Assembly: GCF_007748175.1 (NCBI RefSeq)
Contig: NZ_CP037422.1
Span: forward strand, 6,903,952-6,967,951
Origin: Gimesia aquarii
GTDB lineage: Bacteria; Planctomycetota; Planctomycetia; Planctomycetales; Planctomycetaceae
Length of the DNA: 64,000 bases
Direction of reading: 5' to 3'
Numbering within the stretch: the first letter of the stretch is position 1; each line of letters starts with the position of its first letter. The notes below the pieces were generated by a model. That model did not search any database and was not told the origin of the DNA. It was given only the letters and a program-made list of their open reading frames with translations. The position numbers and the translations under genes were made by a program. Positions 10,522 to 19,998 of this stretch are shown here, piece by piece.

Positions 10522-13500
10522 ATGCGATCTCAAAATGGTTCTTTTTTGATCACAACGTTTTTTTTTACGACTTTTGCACTGTCAACGCAGAGTGTGATTG
10601 CTCAGTCTAAGACAATAAAGCCAAATTCTCCCGACCAACCAATTTCTAATCAAGAAACCCAGAACCAATTGATGGATATTGAAAACCGGTTGCAGGTACT
10701 AAAGAAATTACCCGCGCACCGACCTGCTGTTTCAAAAGAATCTGAGGCTTTCATGGTCATCAAAAACTCCATGAAAGGAGTCACATCGAATCAGGTTCTC
10801 AAAGGGTTTTTCTTAACGCGGTTAGTTCTTGTCAATCAAAGTCGACAACCTCTCAAACTGTCGCGTGACCAAATCCATTTTAAAGTCGATGGCCAACCTC
10901 ATTCTAAGACGGGTTTCCCTGAACACATCCCCAACAAAATTGTCCTGGTAGGAAAAAACAAACAAAGCTTGAATGCTTTGAAATTCGAACAAGAAGTCAA
11001 GGTGCTACCAGGCAAACAGGGTAGTATGTGGCTTGCGCTCTCAGACTTACCCGATGGTACTCATGTCCCAGAAATTGAGATTCAGGCGACAGTTAACGGG
11101 AAACTCTTAAATTTGCATGTCAATCGGTTTGAGTTGGGTAATTTACAACATACGGTGAGCTTGATGGGACCCAATCAATGCCTGGCAAAGCTGACAGTAT
11201 CGGGAGCACTCAACAGTATCAATCTAGCAAGTCTGATGAATGAAGTAGATCTACTGACGACACAGAAAAATGTCAGACGATTTGTGATCCATTTTCCAAA
11301 TCAAAACTCATTTATAGAACAAAGTGTATTTGATTGGCTACCACGCGCAGCGCAACAAATTGGTATGAATTCAATCGTACAATCGCAGTTTCCTCTTTTT
11401 CCGACAATGATCAGTGAGCTTCATCTTTCCGGTGTCGTTTTTAAAAATCACAGACCTCGCTACTTCGGATTTGGGTTAAGAACGCATACCACAGTGACAC
11501 ACACTACGGAAGAGGCAGCCATACATGCTGCACTAGACAGTGCCATGAGTGTGCTCTCGCGAGAAAAGATTGCTGAGCAAATCCATACCGGCTCATCAGC
11601 AGTCAAGGTGGCAGCACTGATGAGTGGCGGACGGCAATTAACGAACGAAGAGCTACCTCTGGTTTTAAAACTGAGTTCAGATCATAATCAGATTGTTCAG
11701 GAAGCTGCCTTGTATGCACTTCGCTATTTCGGAGACCCTCGTGCATTTGAACGCCTTATCCAAGTCGCAAATTCACCACCTGGTACAAAGTTTGAAATGG
11801 CGGTGGCAAGTCTTGCAGAATCCCGTTTCGCGGAAGGTCAGCAACGACTGCTTCAGCTGTTAAAACAGCAGCCGCCCGCAGCTCAGAAAACAATTATAGG
11901 TATCATTGCACAAAGTCCCCGACCACAGTGGGGAAACGCGATCTATGAATTTCTTTCCAGTGAAAACCTGGAGCTTCGTAAAGCCGCCATTAATGCCTTA
12001 GTCCTAAATGGACACCCTCAACTCTATGAAGTACTGACTGATGCATTAAATTCCTCTCAATCTGAATTAAGAAAAGTCGCCTTTCAGGAACTGATTAAAA
12101 GGAACGACAGCAAAAGTGAAACGTTAGCGATGAATTATGTTCTGTCACAATTAGAACATACGGTTCCATCACAACAAATGTTGACGTTTATAAATCGATT
12201 GAAAGATCCTCGAACAATCCCCCTATTAGCTCGCCATTTAAAAGATCTAAAACTCGATCCGGGAACGCGAACTGCGATTCTCAAATCTTTAACAGCAATT
12301 GGAGACCAGTCTGTCGATGTCGAATTCCTGAAAATTTATCCTCAGGCTTCAGCTGCTGAGAAATTATTAATCCTGACATCGCTCCAGAGACTGGGGTCGC
12401 CACACTATTTCAATTTAGCCCAGAAAGCAATACAGGATAGTAACCTGTCGATCGCAAATGGAGCAGCCTCCAGCTTGGCTGCCTCAGCGTCTGGCAAATC
12501 ACTCGCAATATTAAAACACGCGCTTCAAAAGGCAAATGAATCATCAAGGTGGAATTCGATTTACTCAGCATTAGTTTCCTTAGGGACACCTGAAGCACGA
12601 CAAACTATTATGCAAGCCCGTTATGATGGTAAGATCGACGAGAAAAAAAATGACGCACATAAGGCTTTAACAAGAATTTATCAGCGTTCACCGGGAAACC
12701 ATTACTACCAAAAAGGACTGCAAGCACAAACCAGAAAAAATTTGAAAGCCGCGATTGAAGAATATCATACAGCAATCAGTATCGATGAACTATTGATCCC
12801 TGTCTATATCGGACTGGTGGATGTGAACAATTCGCTTCAGAAGTTTGAGGAAGCATTAAAATATGCAGAGCAGGGCCTGAAAATCGATAAGATGAATCCC
12901 CGGCTCTATGTAGCAAAAGGACTCGTTTTTAGCAATCAGTCCAACCCGACAGAAGCCCTGAAACAATTCAATAAAGCCATTGAGCTTTCTCCTTTAGACA
13001 TATTTCCTTATCGAGTCGTTGCTTCACATCATGTAAGACTAAAACAATATCAAGAGGCTATCGCCGCTTATGATGCGATTATCCAGATCAAACCAGATGA
13101 CCTACAGCCGTATCTATTCAAAGCACAAATCTTAAGTGAAATTCGCAATTGGGATGAAGCCTTAAAGGTCTATGATCAGATCATTCGTAAAAATGACCGC
13201 TATGTGAGCGCCTATACGGGACGAGGCCATACGAATTTACAAAAAACCGACTGGAAGGCAGCACAGCAAGATTTTCAAAAAGCATATGAGCTGAATAAAA
13301 AAAGTTCACAAGCCATTACAGGGTTAGCAATCTGCATGGTTTATAACCACGAGGAAGACAAAGCGATTCCATTTGTCGAAGGGTTTTTGAAGCAGTTCGA
13401 AAACGATGGATTATTCAGTTATAACGTAGCCTGTGTTTTCGGCCGTGCCTTAATCAACTTAAAGGACCAAACGAAGACTCCCGATGTCGAGAGCAAAATG

Positions 13501-13695
13501 AAAGCGTATCGGGAAAAAGCGATTTTTCACCTCACAAACGCATCCAAAACCGGGTTTGATGATGTGGAATGGATGCAAAAAGATCCCGACCTCAATGAGC
13601 TACATGCATTACCCTCCTTTAAGTCGTTGGTACAATCGCTCGATAAAAAACGCGAGATATCCAATTTGAAATCGACTCCTGACGCTAAAAAATAA
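10522..13695 (+). CDS. Exported HEAT- and TPR-repeat protein
   Basis: A 1057-residue protein. The start at 10522 is preferred over the ATG at 10501, because GGAG at 10511-10514 lies seven bases before it and the product then opens with a compact signal peptide (MRSQNGSFLITTFFF, ending near VIAQ). Residues ~360-700 form HEAT-like helical pairs, for example IVQEAALYALRYFGDPRAFE and LRKAAINALVLNGHPQL. Residues ~730-980 are TPRs (LKAAIEEYHTAISIDELLIP, EALKYAEQGLKIDKMNPRLY, EALKQFNKAIELSP). The C-terminus (GFDDVEWMQKDPDLNELH) is a common end of planctomycete TPR proteins. Likely a periplasmic scaffold; no catalytic domain seen. Probably co-transcribed with the epimerase. Confidence 0.85.
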   Translation: MRSQNGSFLITTFFFTTFALSTQSVIAQSKTIKPNSPDQPISNQETQNQLMDIENRLQVLKKLPAHRPAVSKESEAFMVIKNSMKGVTSNQVLKGFFLTRLVLVNQSRQPLKLSRDQIHFKVDGQPHSKTGFPEHIPNKIVLVGKNKQSLNALKFEQEVKVLPGKQGSMWLALSDLPDGTHVPEIEIQATVNGKLLNLHVNRFELGNLQHTVSLMGPNQCLAKLTVSGALNSINLASLMNEVDLLTTQKNVRRFVIHFPNQNSFIEQSVFDWLPRAAQQIGMNSIVQSQFPLFPTMISELHLSGVVFKNHRPRYFGFGLRTHTTVTHTTEEAAIHAALDSAMSVLSREKIAEQIHTGSSAVKVAALMSGGRQLTNEELPLVLKLSSDHNQIVQEAALYALRYFGDPRAFERLIQVANSPPGTKFEMAVASLAESRFAEGQQRLLQLLKQQPPAAQKTIIGIIAQSPRPQWGNAIYEFLSSENLELRKAAINALVLNGHPQLYEVLTDALNSSQSELRKVAFQELIKRNDSKSETLAMNYVLSQLEHTVPSQQMLTFINRLKDPRTIPLLARHLKDLKLDPGTRTAILKSLTAIGDQSVDVEFLKIYPQASAAEKLLILTSLQRLGSPHYFNLAQKAIQDSNLSIANGAASSLAASASGKSLAILKHALQKANESSRWNSIYSALVSLGTPEARQTIMQARYDGKIDEKKNDAHKALTRIYQRSPGNHYYQKGLQAQTRKNLKAAIEEYHTAISIDELLIPVYIGLVDVNNSLQKFEEALKYAEQGLKIDKMNPRLYVAKGLVFSNQSNPTEALKQFNKAIELSPLDIFPYRVVASHHVRLKQYQEAIAAYDAIIQIKPDDLQPYLFKAQILSEIRNWDEALKVYDQIIRKNDRYVSAYTGRGHTNLQKTDWKAAQQDFQKAYELNKKSSQAITGLAICMVYNHEEDKAIPFVEGFLKQFENDGLFSYNVACVFGRALINLKDQTKTPDVESKMKAYREKAIFHLTNASKTGFDDVEWMQKDPDLNELHALPSFKSLVQSLDKKREISNLKSTPDAKK

Positions 13696-13904
13696 CGAAA
13701 GCAAATTTTTCTAACTGACTGATCCATTTGAGCTTATCAATGACTCCTGAAATTCCTGCTCAATCATAATTTGTCAACAAAAATTGCCGTTTTCTTAGTT
13801 TTGCCTTTCTGCTAAGGTTCTGAAGTTCTCTAGCGATTCCCTTCTTGAGATTTCGTTCTCTTACGAAATCCAATTCATCCACCCATTTCACAGTGAGTCT
13901 AGCG

Positions 13905-15101
13905 ATGCATCGTCATCCCTATTTGGTTTATTATCTGATTTTATTCGTCCTGATCGGCAACCAGCGGCTTCACGCAGATGAACCGTCTCCCCCAGAACAA
14001 CGCGCAAAAACCACTTCTGGAATATCCGATGGTCATTTGACCGACAGTGACATTTCGCTCAATTCACAAAAAATCGCTCCCGAGAAAATATTAACGCAAT
14101 GGTCTGCAGCCTCCCAATTGCTATCGACAGTGGCTCCCTCGTCAAAAATAGACGAACTCAAAAAAGAAAACCAAGCCTATTTTTCCGGACATGAACTCAC
14201 GCTGATCTCCGAATTTCAACAACCAGTGACCACGCAAGATTTATTAGCAAACTATGATTGGCAAGTTGTGAGACAAACAAAAAAAAATATTATCCTGCGC
14301 GGTCAACCAAAGGATACGTTAACCCGTCGTCTCTGTCGCCCATTCGAACTTCAGATTAATTCGCAGACAATGTTACCAGAGTCACTAAAATTCCTGGCAC
14401 TCGCTTCAAAACCAAACATTGGTTTTGCTTCCATTGAATTGACGGCTTACAAATTGACACAAACGACTGAACCTGAAATATCAAAATCCACACCACAGAT
14501 CGTATTACGCAAAGTTGCGAAAGCCGTATTCCCAGAAGCAGAAAATAACCAGAACTCTACTTCGACAACGGGTTCTATTAAACGCATTTCGTTTGCAACT
14601 TCCCATTCTGAGAATCAGGATCAGGCAGAAATAATAGAAATTGAAAAAATGGTTTTACGCTGGATTGCTGAAACTCAGCGTATTGAATCTATCGAATTAG
14701 GTAATGGCGTTACGATCTCCAAACTTGGGAATCAACGTGATAGGGCCGTTCCCAAAAACTCGAATTTAAAGCCTAATGGAACATTCGTCACCGGTAACTC
14801 AGCTTTCCAAAACTCACTTCAACCCTGGTTGATTGACGTCGAGAAAAATGCATTCATCATCGAATCATTTGCGACAGAACGATCGACAAACGAAAATGGC
14901 TCTTCGGCACCACGATTCATCACATTAAATATGAAACCGAACCCCGCCTTTCCACCCAGTTCTCACCCAGGAACCAAATGGGATGCCGTCGAAATTGTCT
15001 TCAGCAGCGACCAACCCCTGCCGATCAAGATCAGCAAAACTCGACTTCACTTTGTACAACAGTTCCTGCTATCAGATCTGAAAATTCAATACGCAGAGTA
15101 A
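13905..15101 (+). CDS. Secreted protein of unknown function
   Basis: I do not recognise this protein. From the ATG at 13905 it has 398 residues and a clear signal peptide (MHRHPYLVYYLILFVLIG, cleavage near LHADEP). An in-frame TTG at 13845 would add 20 residues that do not improve the signal, so the ATG was chosen. The middle has LANYDWQVVRQTKKNIILRGQPKD followed by a segment ending in QTMLPESLKFLA. That pattern loosely recalls proteins which compare substituted terms after an outer-membrane-lipoprotein-type beta sheet, but the match is too weak to name. Ser, Gln and Lys are frequent. Its stop is 12 bases from the end of the convergent exonuclease gene. Confidence 0.7.
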   Translation: MHRHPYLVYYLILFVLIGNQRLHADEPSPPEQRAKTTSGISDGHLTDSDISLNSQKIAPEKILTQWSAASQLLSTVAPSSKIDELKKENQAYFSGHELTLISEFQQPVTTQDLLANYDWQVVRQTKKNIILRGQPKDTLTRRLCRPFELQINSQTMLPESLKFLALASKPNIGFASIELTAYKLTQTTEPEISKSTPQIVLRKVAKAVFPEAENNQNSTSTTGSIKRISFATSHSENQDQAEIIEIEKMVLRWIAETQRIESIELGNGVTISKLGNQRDRAVPKNSNLKPNGTFVTGNSAFQNSLQPWLIDVEKNAFIIESFATERSTNENGSSAPRFITLNMKPNPAFPPSSHPGTKWDAVEIVFSSDQPLPIKISKTRLHFVQQFLLSDLKIQYAE

Positions 15102-15112
15102 AAGCCGAAACG

Positions 15113-15928
15113 TTACTCTTCAGGTGCTACCCAGTCACCCCAATGCTCCAGGTAATGTTGATAGGCAGGATTCCCTGCTGATTCGCGCTCCAGGAACTGA
15201 TAGGCTTCGGTTACAACTTCCTGCTCATCATCAATACTGAGTTGTCCTGTAAGGACTCGTGATCTGAGAAACACGAAGTACGTATCCAGTACATCACAGC
15301 GGCAGTAATCGTTAATTTCCTGCACTTTCCCTGTATCATACATTGATTGTACCTTGGAGCCATCGATGCCGGTTTTACCCGGTTTACCAATGAGATTCGC
15401 CAATAAGTTTAAGCCACCAGTCATACGACTCGCACCGAAGTTGGAAAATACGTCCATTAAATCTATGTGAGCTGAAGTGTTATAACGATTGCGAGATTGC
15501 TCATAACTGCGGGCCTCGAGATTGAACCACTCTGGTAAAGCAATACCATAGCGATAAGCCGCTAATTCCAATACAGGCAAATCGTAACCACGGCCATTGA
15601 ACGTCACAAACGCCGGCTGACCGTAGTGTACCCAACCTTGCCAGAATTTCTGTGTGATCACATATGGACGAAATTTCGGAGCATCGAGTACCGTTAAGTC
15701 TTGCATACGGTAATCAGCAGTGATTTTGGCAATGGCCACTGATACCGGCAACATGTAGGTCGCCGGGAGGAAGTCACTGCCTGTCGACTCAATTTGTTCT
15801 GCCTGATATTTGGCAATCGCCTCTTCAGGAGCCAATTCTTCGCCGGGATAACGAACCCGCGAAATCAAATCTCCATCGGCCACCGCTTCCACGTCAAAAA
15901 CGAGATAGGCTACTTGGGACTGGGACAC
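15113..15928 (-). CDS. Predicted 3'-5' exonuclease, PolB-like
   Basis: The 271-residue product fits the DnaQ-like family of predicted 3'-5' exonucleases related to the PolB proofreading domain. Visible are YLVFDVEAV (first metal-binding Asp-x-Glu), [15 protein letters not shown] (second motif, Asp) and [12 protein letters not shown] (late Asp). The GTG at 15928 was chosen because GAGAG lies 5-9 bases before it and homologues begin near the FDVEAV strand. An ATG at 16021 would add 31 residues with no family resemblance. It would act in the cytoplasm on DNA or RNA ends. The gene stands alone between a convergent and a divergent neighbour. Confidence 0.82.
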   Translation of the reverse strand: MSQSQVAYLVFDVEAVADGDLISRVRYPGEELAPEEAIAKYQAEQIESTGSDFLPATYMLPVSVAIAKITADYRMQDLTVLDAPKFRPYVITQKFWQGWVHYGQPAFVTFNGRGYDLPVLELAAYRYGIALPEWFNLEARSYEQSRNRYNTSAHIDLMDVFSNFGASRMTGGLNLLANLIGKPGKTGIDGSKVQSMYDTGKVQEINDYCRCDVLDTYFVFLRSRVLTGQLSIDDEQEVVTEAYQFLERESAGNPAYQHYLEHWGDWVAPEE

Positions 15929-16121
15929 GTTTCTCTCGCTTTCTATTTTGCAAGTTGTGATGATATTAACACTTAACGCCTTCACTGACGAACAGGATTG
16001 ATACGAAAAATAGAACTTCATGCCGTGACACGGCTTACAGCCCCTTCCATTCGGTTCTGTTGATAAGTATAAACAATAGTGAGAATTTATTGTAGTTTGC
16101 GATTTTCTTGATAAGGCTGTT

Positions 16122-17201
16122 GTGGATATGAGCGACCAAGATGATCAACTGATGATTCAGGAAGATGATGAAGCACAACGAGATCTGGAGGCACAAGCCA
16201 TCCGCGGTCTCGCAAATGCCTACTTGTTGATGCGCGACGAGATCGGCAAAGTGATTATTGGCCAGACTGAAGTGGTAGACGAAATTCTGATTTCACTATT
16301 CAGTCGCGGTCATTGTCTGCTGGTGGGCGTCCCTGGTCTGGCAAAGACGTTACTCGTGAGTACAATTGCCAAAATTCTACATCTCTCTTTCCGCAGAATT
16401 CAGTTTACCCCCGACTTAATGCCGTCAGATATTACCGGAACAGATGTTTTGCAAGATGATCCTGAAACAGGACATCGTACCTTTCAGTTCATGCAGGGAC
16501 CGCTCTTTACAAATGTGTTACTGGCAGACGAAATCAATCGAACGCCTCCGAAAACTCAGGCCGCTTTATTGGAGGCGATGCAAGAACGACACGTGACTGT
16601 CGGCACAAATACCTATCGTCTCTCAGAACCATTTTTTGTATTAGCGACACAGAATCCGATCGAGCAGGAAGGAACTTATCCACTTCCTGAAGCACAGCTA
16701 GACCGATTCATGTTCAATATTGTCGTTAATTATCCTTCTGCTGCAGAAGAATTGATGATCCTGAAACAGACAACCAGCAGTCAGCAACCCCACCTGGAAG
16801 CTGCCTTGACTGGTCGGCAGATCCTGGCGCTGCAGGAAGTTGTTCGCAAAGTACCTGTCGCTGAACATGTCTTTGTCTATGCCCGCGACCTGGTAAGAGC
16901 AACTCGCCCTGCAGAAGGAACTGCGCCGAAGTTTGTCAAAGAATATTTATCCTGGGGAGCAGGTCCGCGGGCTGGTCAGTTCTTAATTCTGGGCGCCAAA
17001 GCCAGAGCGATTCTGGAAGGACGATTCCATGTTTCCACAGAAGATGTGAAGTCGGTCGCACATGCCGTCCTCAGACATCGAATTGTGACAACATTTCAGG
17101 CGGACAGTAAAGGACTCACTCAGGATGATATTATAGATATGCTGATTGAACATGTTCCCAATCAGCTCAAAGCGCAGGCGCAAGAAGCCGTCAAAGGATA
17201 A
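16122..17201 (+). CDS. MoxR-family AAA+ ATPase
   Basis: The 359-residue ATPase has Walker A GVPGLAKT (69-76), Walker B LLADEINR (133-140), sensor ATQNP (175-179) and the LDRF arginine (193-196), all typical of MoxR/RavA-type AAA+ proteins. The GTG at 16122 sits five bases after AAGG; the ATG at 16128 is the alternative. MoxR proteins act as chaperone-like partners in maturing protein complexes and are usually followed by a DUF58 (von Willebrand-like) gene. Here the next gene is a cysteine desulfurase 48 bases downstream, and no DUF58 gene is present within the window, so its client is unknown. Confidence 0.93.
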   Translation: MDMSDQDDQLMIQEDDEAQRDLEAQAIRGLANAYLLMRDEIGKVIIGQTEVVDEILISLFSRGHCLLVGVPGLAKTLLVSTIAKILHLSFRRIQFTPDLMPSDITGTDVLQDDPETGHRTFQFMQGPLFTNVLLADEINRTPPKTQAALLEAMQERHVTVGTNTYRLSEPFFVLATQNPIEQEGTYPLPEAQLDRFMFNIVVNYPSAAEELMILKQTTSSQQPHLEAALTGRQILALQEVVRKVPVAEHVFVYARDLVRATRPAEGTAPKFVKEYLSWGAGPRAGQFLILGAKARAILEGRFHVSTEDVKSVAHAVLRHRIVTTFQADSKGLTQDDIIDMLIEHVPNQLKAQAQEAVKG

Positions 17202-17249
17202 CTCTCACAGCCTTCGAATTTAAAGGCGATCATGAAATACTGATGTGTC

Positions 17250-18395
17250 ATGTCGATTCCCGCTTCACAACGAATCTTTCTGGATAACAATTCTACAACG
17301 CGGCCCTTGGATGAAGTCGTGGAATTAGTGGCAGAGTATTCTCAAACACATTACGCTAATCCGGGGAGTGCTCACGCCGAGGGACGCCAGGCACGCCGCG
17401 TGCTGGAGGATGCGCGTGAGTCGATCGCTTCACTCCTCGGAGCCAAGCCACAAGAAATCATTTTCACGAGTGGCGGTACCGAAGCGATTAATCTTGCCAT
17501 ACATGGCTTCTTAGCTGGTTCGCCCAGTGAAATTGCTTTAACGGCAGGGGAACACCCGGCGACCGTCAATACGATTCGCCGACTGTCTTCACGAGGAATC
17601 AGACAAACGTTACTTCCTCTCAACACTGATGGCAGAATCAATCAAGATCAGCTACAACTGCAGAACTGGGACAAAATTCAGCTGGTTTCAGTCATTCTGG
17701 CTCATAATGAAACGGGAGTGATTCAGGATATTGACCCTCTTGCATCACTTTGCGCAGAAAATTCTATTCCCCTGCACCTGGATTGTGTGCAGGCAATTGG
17801 CAAAATTCCGGTACATTTTAACGATTCTGGGGCAACCGCCATCAGCTTGGCGGCCCATAAATTTCATGGGCCCCGTGGTGTTGGTGCACTAATTGTCAAA
17901 GAAGGTGCCCGACTACATCCCCAAATTGCTGGAGGCCATCAGGAACGAGGCAAACGCGCCGGAACCGAACCAGTGGCACTTGCTGCAGGAATGGCCCGGG
18001 CATTGGAATGCTGGATGCGCGACAGAGAACAACGTTCTCAGAAGGTCAACGAACTGCGTAATCGCTTGCAAAGAGGTCTCGGCGAACAATGCGCGCCAAT
18101 CGTTGTAAATGGTTCCCAACAACATCGGGTTCCCAACACGCTTAACATCTCATTTCCAGGTCTGGACGGGGAAGCACTACTCGTTTCTCTGGATCTGGCC
18201 GGAATCTCCTGCTCTCTGGGAAGCGCCTGCGCCAGCGGTTCGCGAGACCCGGCTCCCGTGTTGCTGGCAATGGGCTGCCCCGAAAACGTTTATCGCTCTG
18301 CTGTCCGTCTAAGCCTGTCGTTTCTCAATACGAGTGAAGAAATCAAAGAAGCGATTCGTCGAATCAGCAGAGTTGTCAACCAACTGCGATCCTGA
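17250..18395 (+). CDS. Cysteine desulfurase (NifS/IscS-type)
   Basis: A pyridoxal-phosphate enzyme of 381 residues that removes sulfur from cysteine to give alanine and a protein persulfide. The N-terminal LDNNSTTRPL and ANPGSAH segments, His102 in AGEHPATV, the PLP lysine Lys204 in AAHKFHGPRG, GGHQERGKRAGTEP (228-241) and the active-site Cys327 in SLGSACASGS are all present. Such enzymes feed iron-sulfur cluster assembly or tRNA thiolation. No iscU, mnmA or suf gene adjoins, so the particular pathway cannot be told. It follows the MoxR gene by 48 bases on the same strand. Confidence 0.95.
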   Translation: MSIPASQRIFLDNNSTTRPLDEVVELVAEYSQTHYANPGSAHAEGRQARRVLEDARESIASLLGAKPQEIIFTSGGTEAINLAIHGFLAGSPSEIALTAGEHPATVNTIRRLSSRGIRQTLLPLNTDGRINQDQLQLQNWDKIQLVSVILAHNETGVIQDIDPLASLCAENSIPLHLDCVQAIGKIPVHFNDSGATAISLAAHKFHGPRGVGALIVKEGARLHPQIAGGHQERGKRAGTEPVALAAGMARALECWMRDREQRSQKVNELRNRLQRGLGEQCAPIVVNGSQQHRVPNTLNISFPGLDGEALLVSLDLAGISCSLGSACASGSRDPAPVLLAMGCPENVYRSAVRLSLSFLNTSEEIKEAIRRISRVVNQLRS

Positions 18396-18485
18396 ATTTC
18401 AGTATTTATTGAACAGAGAGACATGACGACCCCTAGATGGTCAGAGATCATGCTATTCAATAAAGTATGAAATAGATCGAGTGTC

Positions 18486-18764
18486 CTACTCTCCCGGTGC
18501 GTCAAAGATAGAGAATTGAGTCATCGGAAGGGGCAGATCCGATTTTCCAAGTTCTTTCAGTTGATTTTCAATCATCTGGATACGGCTGGCGATTAGCTCG
18601 CGGCGGTGCATCCATTTCTTTTCCCAATTTCGAAACATGGTCTCAGGCGTTTCTGATTCTATTGTTGATGTCTGACGTGTCTTTTGAATTTTAACAAGTG
18701 ATCTTCCTAATCGAGCGTGGGCTTCCTTTACCATATGACTAGTGTGTTTGGGACACAAAGGCAT
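18486..18764 (-). CDS. Small conserved-looking protein of unknown function
   Basis: A 92-residue protein beginning MPLCPKHTSHMVKEAHARLG. A ribosome binding site (GGGAG, reading the minus strand at 18774-18779) precedes its ATG by about nine bases, which supports a real gene. The start has a C-x2-H pair and several basic residues. Residues 44-74 are a Trp/Arg-rich amphipathic helix (FRNWEKKWMHRRELIASRI), followed by IENQLKELG. There is no signal peptide. I cannot assign a function. It is convergent with the cysteine desulfurase gene. Confidence 0.6.
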   Translation of the reverse strand: MPLCPKHTSHMVKEAHARLGRSLVKIQKTRQTSTIESETPETMFRNWEKKWMHRRELIASRIQMIENQLKELGKSDLPLPMTQFSIFDAPGE

Positions 18765-19998
18765 GCGATGCTGCTCCCTAAGGTATGCGATTCGTTAAAG
18801 TGGTCTTCTTAGGATGAAATACATCTTGAAAAGTGAGTTAGATCAAAGCAGGTGTAATATGATCTTTTTAAAATAGTCCATCAACCGATCCGACATCATT
18901 TGTCAGTTTATTCAATCACCTGTTGTCATACATTCGCTTTTGGCAAGATATGGAAAATGAATCGTCAATGACAATCAGAGATCTTGAGAAGTAAGCGATG
19001 ACTTTTCGTGTGAAAATAGAGAGAGTTGTGAAACTCTAAGTTCATTTGATACGACCAGCATTCATCAGAACAATTGTTATTAATCCTCATAACCCACATC
19101 GCTGCAAAAGCAGGTATAAAAAGCATATGAAGGTTCAACTCTGGGAATGTCATGATTCCTTTAATGCAACGACTCTGGATCTGCTATCACGAATCCATCA
19201 TCAGAGTGATTCCGTATGATACTGAAACACGGCTCAATGCAAATCACATTCTCGTCCCGAACACCTGGTCCTGTTAGCATCAGCTATAGAACAACCAATT
19301 TAAACCATGGCGACTTTAAAGCGATGATACGAAGTCCAAATAGTCCTGGAGACACTAAAATAAACCTGGAAACAGCCTGAAATCTGGATCCCATCACAAA
19401 TGTTTTTTTACTCTCTGAGACGTATCAGTAATCTGTTTATGCAGCATGTTAAATAGGACCAATTAAAACGATTCTCCGAGTCTAGAAATCCAGGTAAGGT
19501 CCGGTTAGGCAAACAATAACGATCGTGCTGGCCGATTTAATGTTCATATCACTTTGCGTGTCACGATCCGACATTTCCTCTCTTATAACATGAGAGTCAC
19601 AACCGACACTTTGTTGAAGGACAGGATAATAGTCATGACTAGTCTTTACCTGTTTGCGATGACAGAGAGATCGGTTTATTTTCAAAAAAACAACTAAGAC
19701 ACCTAATTTACCCAAAGTATCATTCCGATATGAAAGAGGCGTGATTGCGCGGTTTCCCTCTGTGCTCTCATTGCATCATCTGAATCTGGAATGGTTTTGT
19801 TATGGAAAGATAAGCCACATCAGTTCGAAAAATCCTGTCAAAATGTACTGTTTTAATTGACATTTTTGGATTTGACAGGGACGAAAACTAATGTTTACGA
19901 GTGGTTTCAGCATCACTCGGGTACTTAAATCATAATGTAGCTCTAACCCAGTAAATCCCTTGGGAAGCTTTAAATACTAGTGAGAAAGGCTATTTGCC
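18765..19998. other. 1.2-kb gene-free stretch upstream of flagellin
   Basis: No convincing coding frame, RNA gene or repeat was found here. The short frames at 18965-19153 and 19482-19715 on the minus strand lack ribosome binding sites and family-like composition. The stretch is unusually long for this window. It must contain the flagellin promoter; a sigma-28-like box at 19704-19730 is the best candidate. A second possibility is TTGACA at 19858 or 19874 with a poor -10 element. Confidence 0.5.
19704..19731 (+). promoter_or_regulatory. Possible sigma-28-type promoter of flagellin
   Basis: TAATTTAC (19704-19711), a 12-base spacer and TCCGATAT (19724-19731) resemble the flagellar sigma-28 consensus TAAAGTTT-N11/12-GCCGATAA. 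It lies 268 bases before the flagellin start, which implies a long leader. The fliD gene carries a similar CCGATAT box, but a six-base match is common by chance. Confidence 0.3.

Noticed and set aside
18965-19715. Two minus-strand frames of 62 and 77 codons upstream of flagellin
   Set aside because: No ribosome binding site, no family-like composition and no signal peptide; treated as chance frames.
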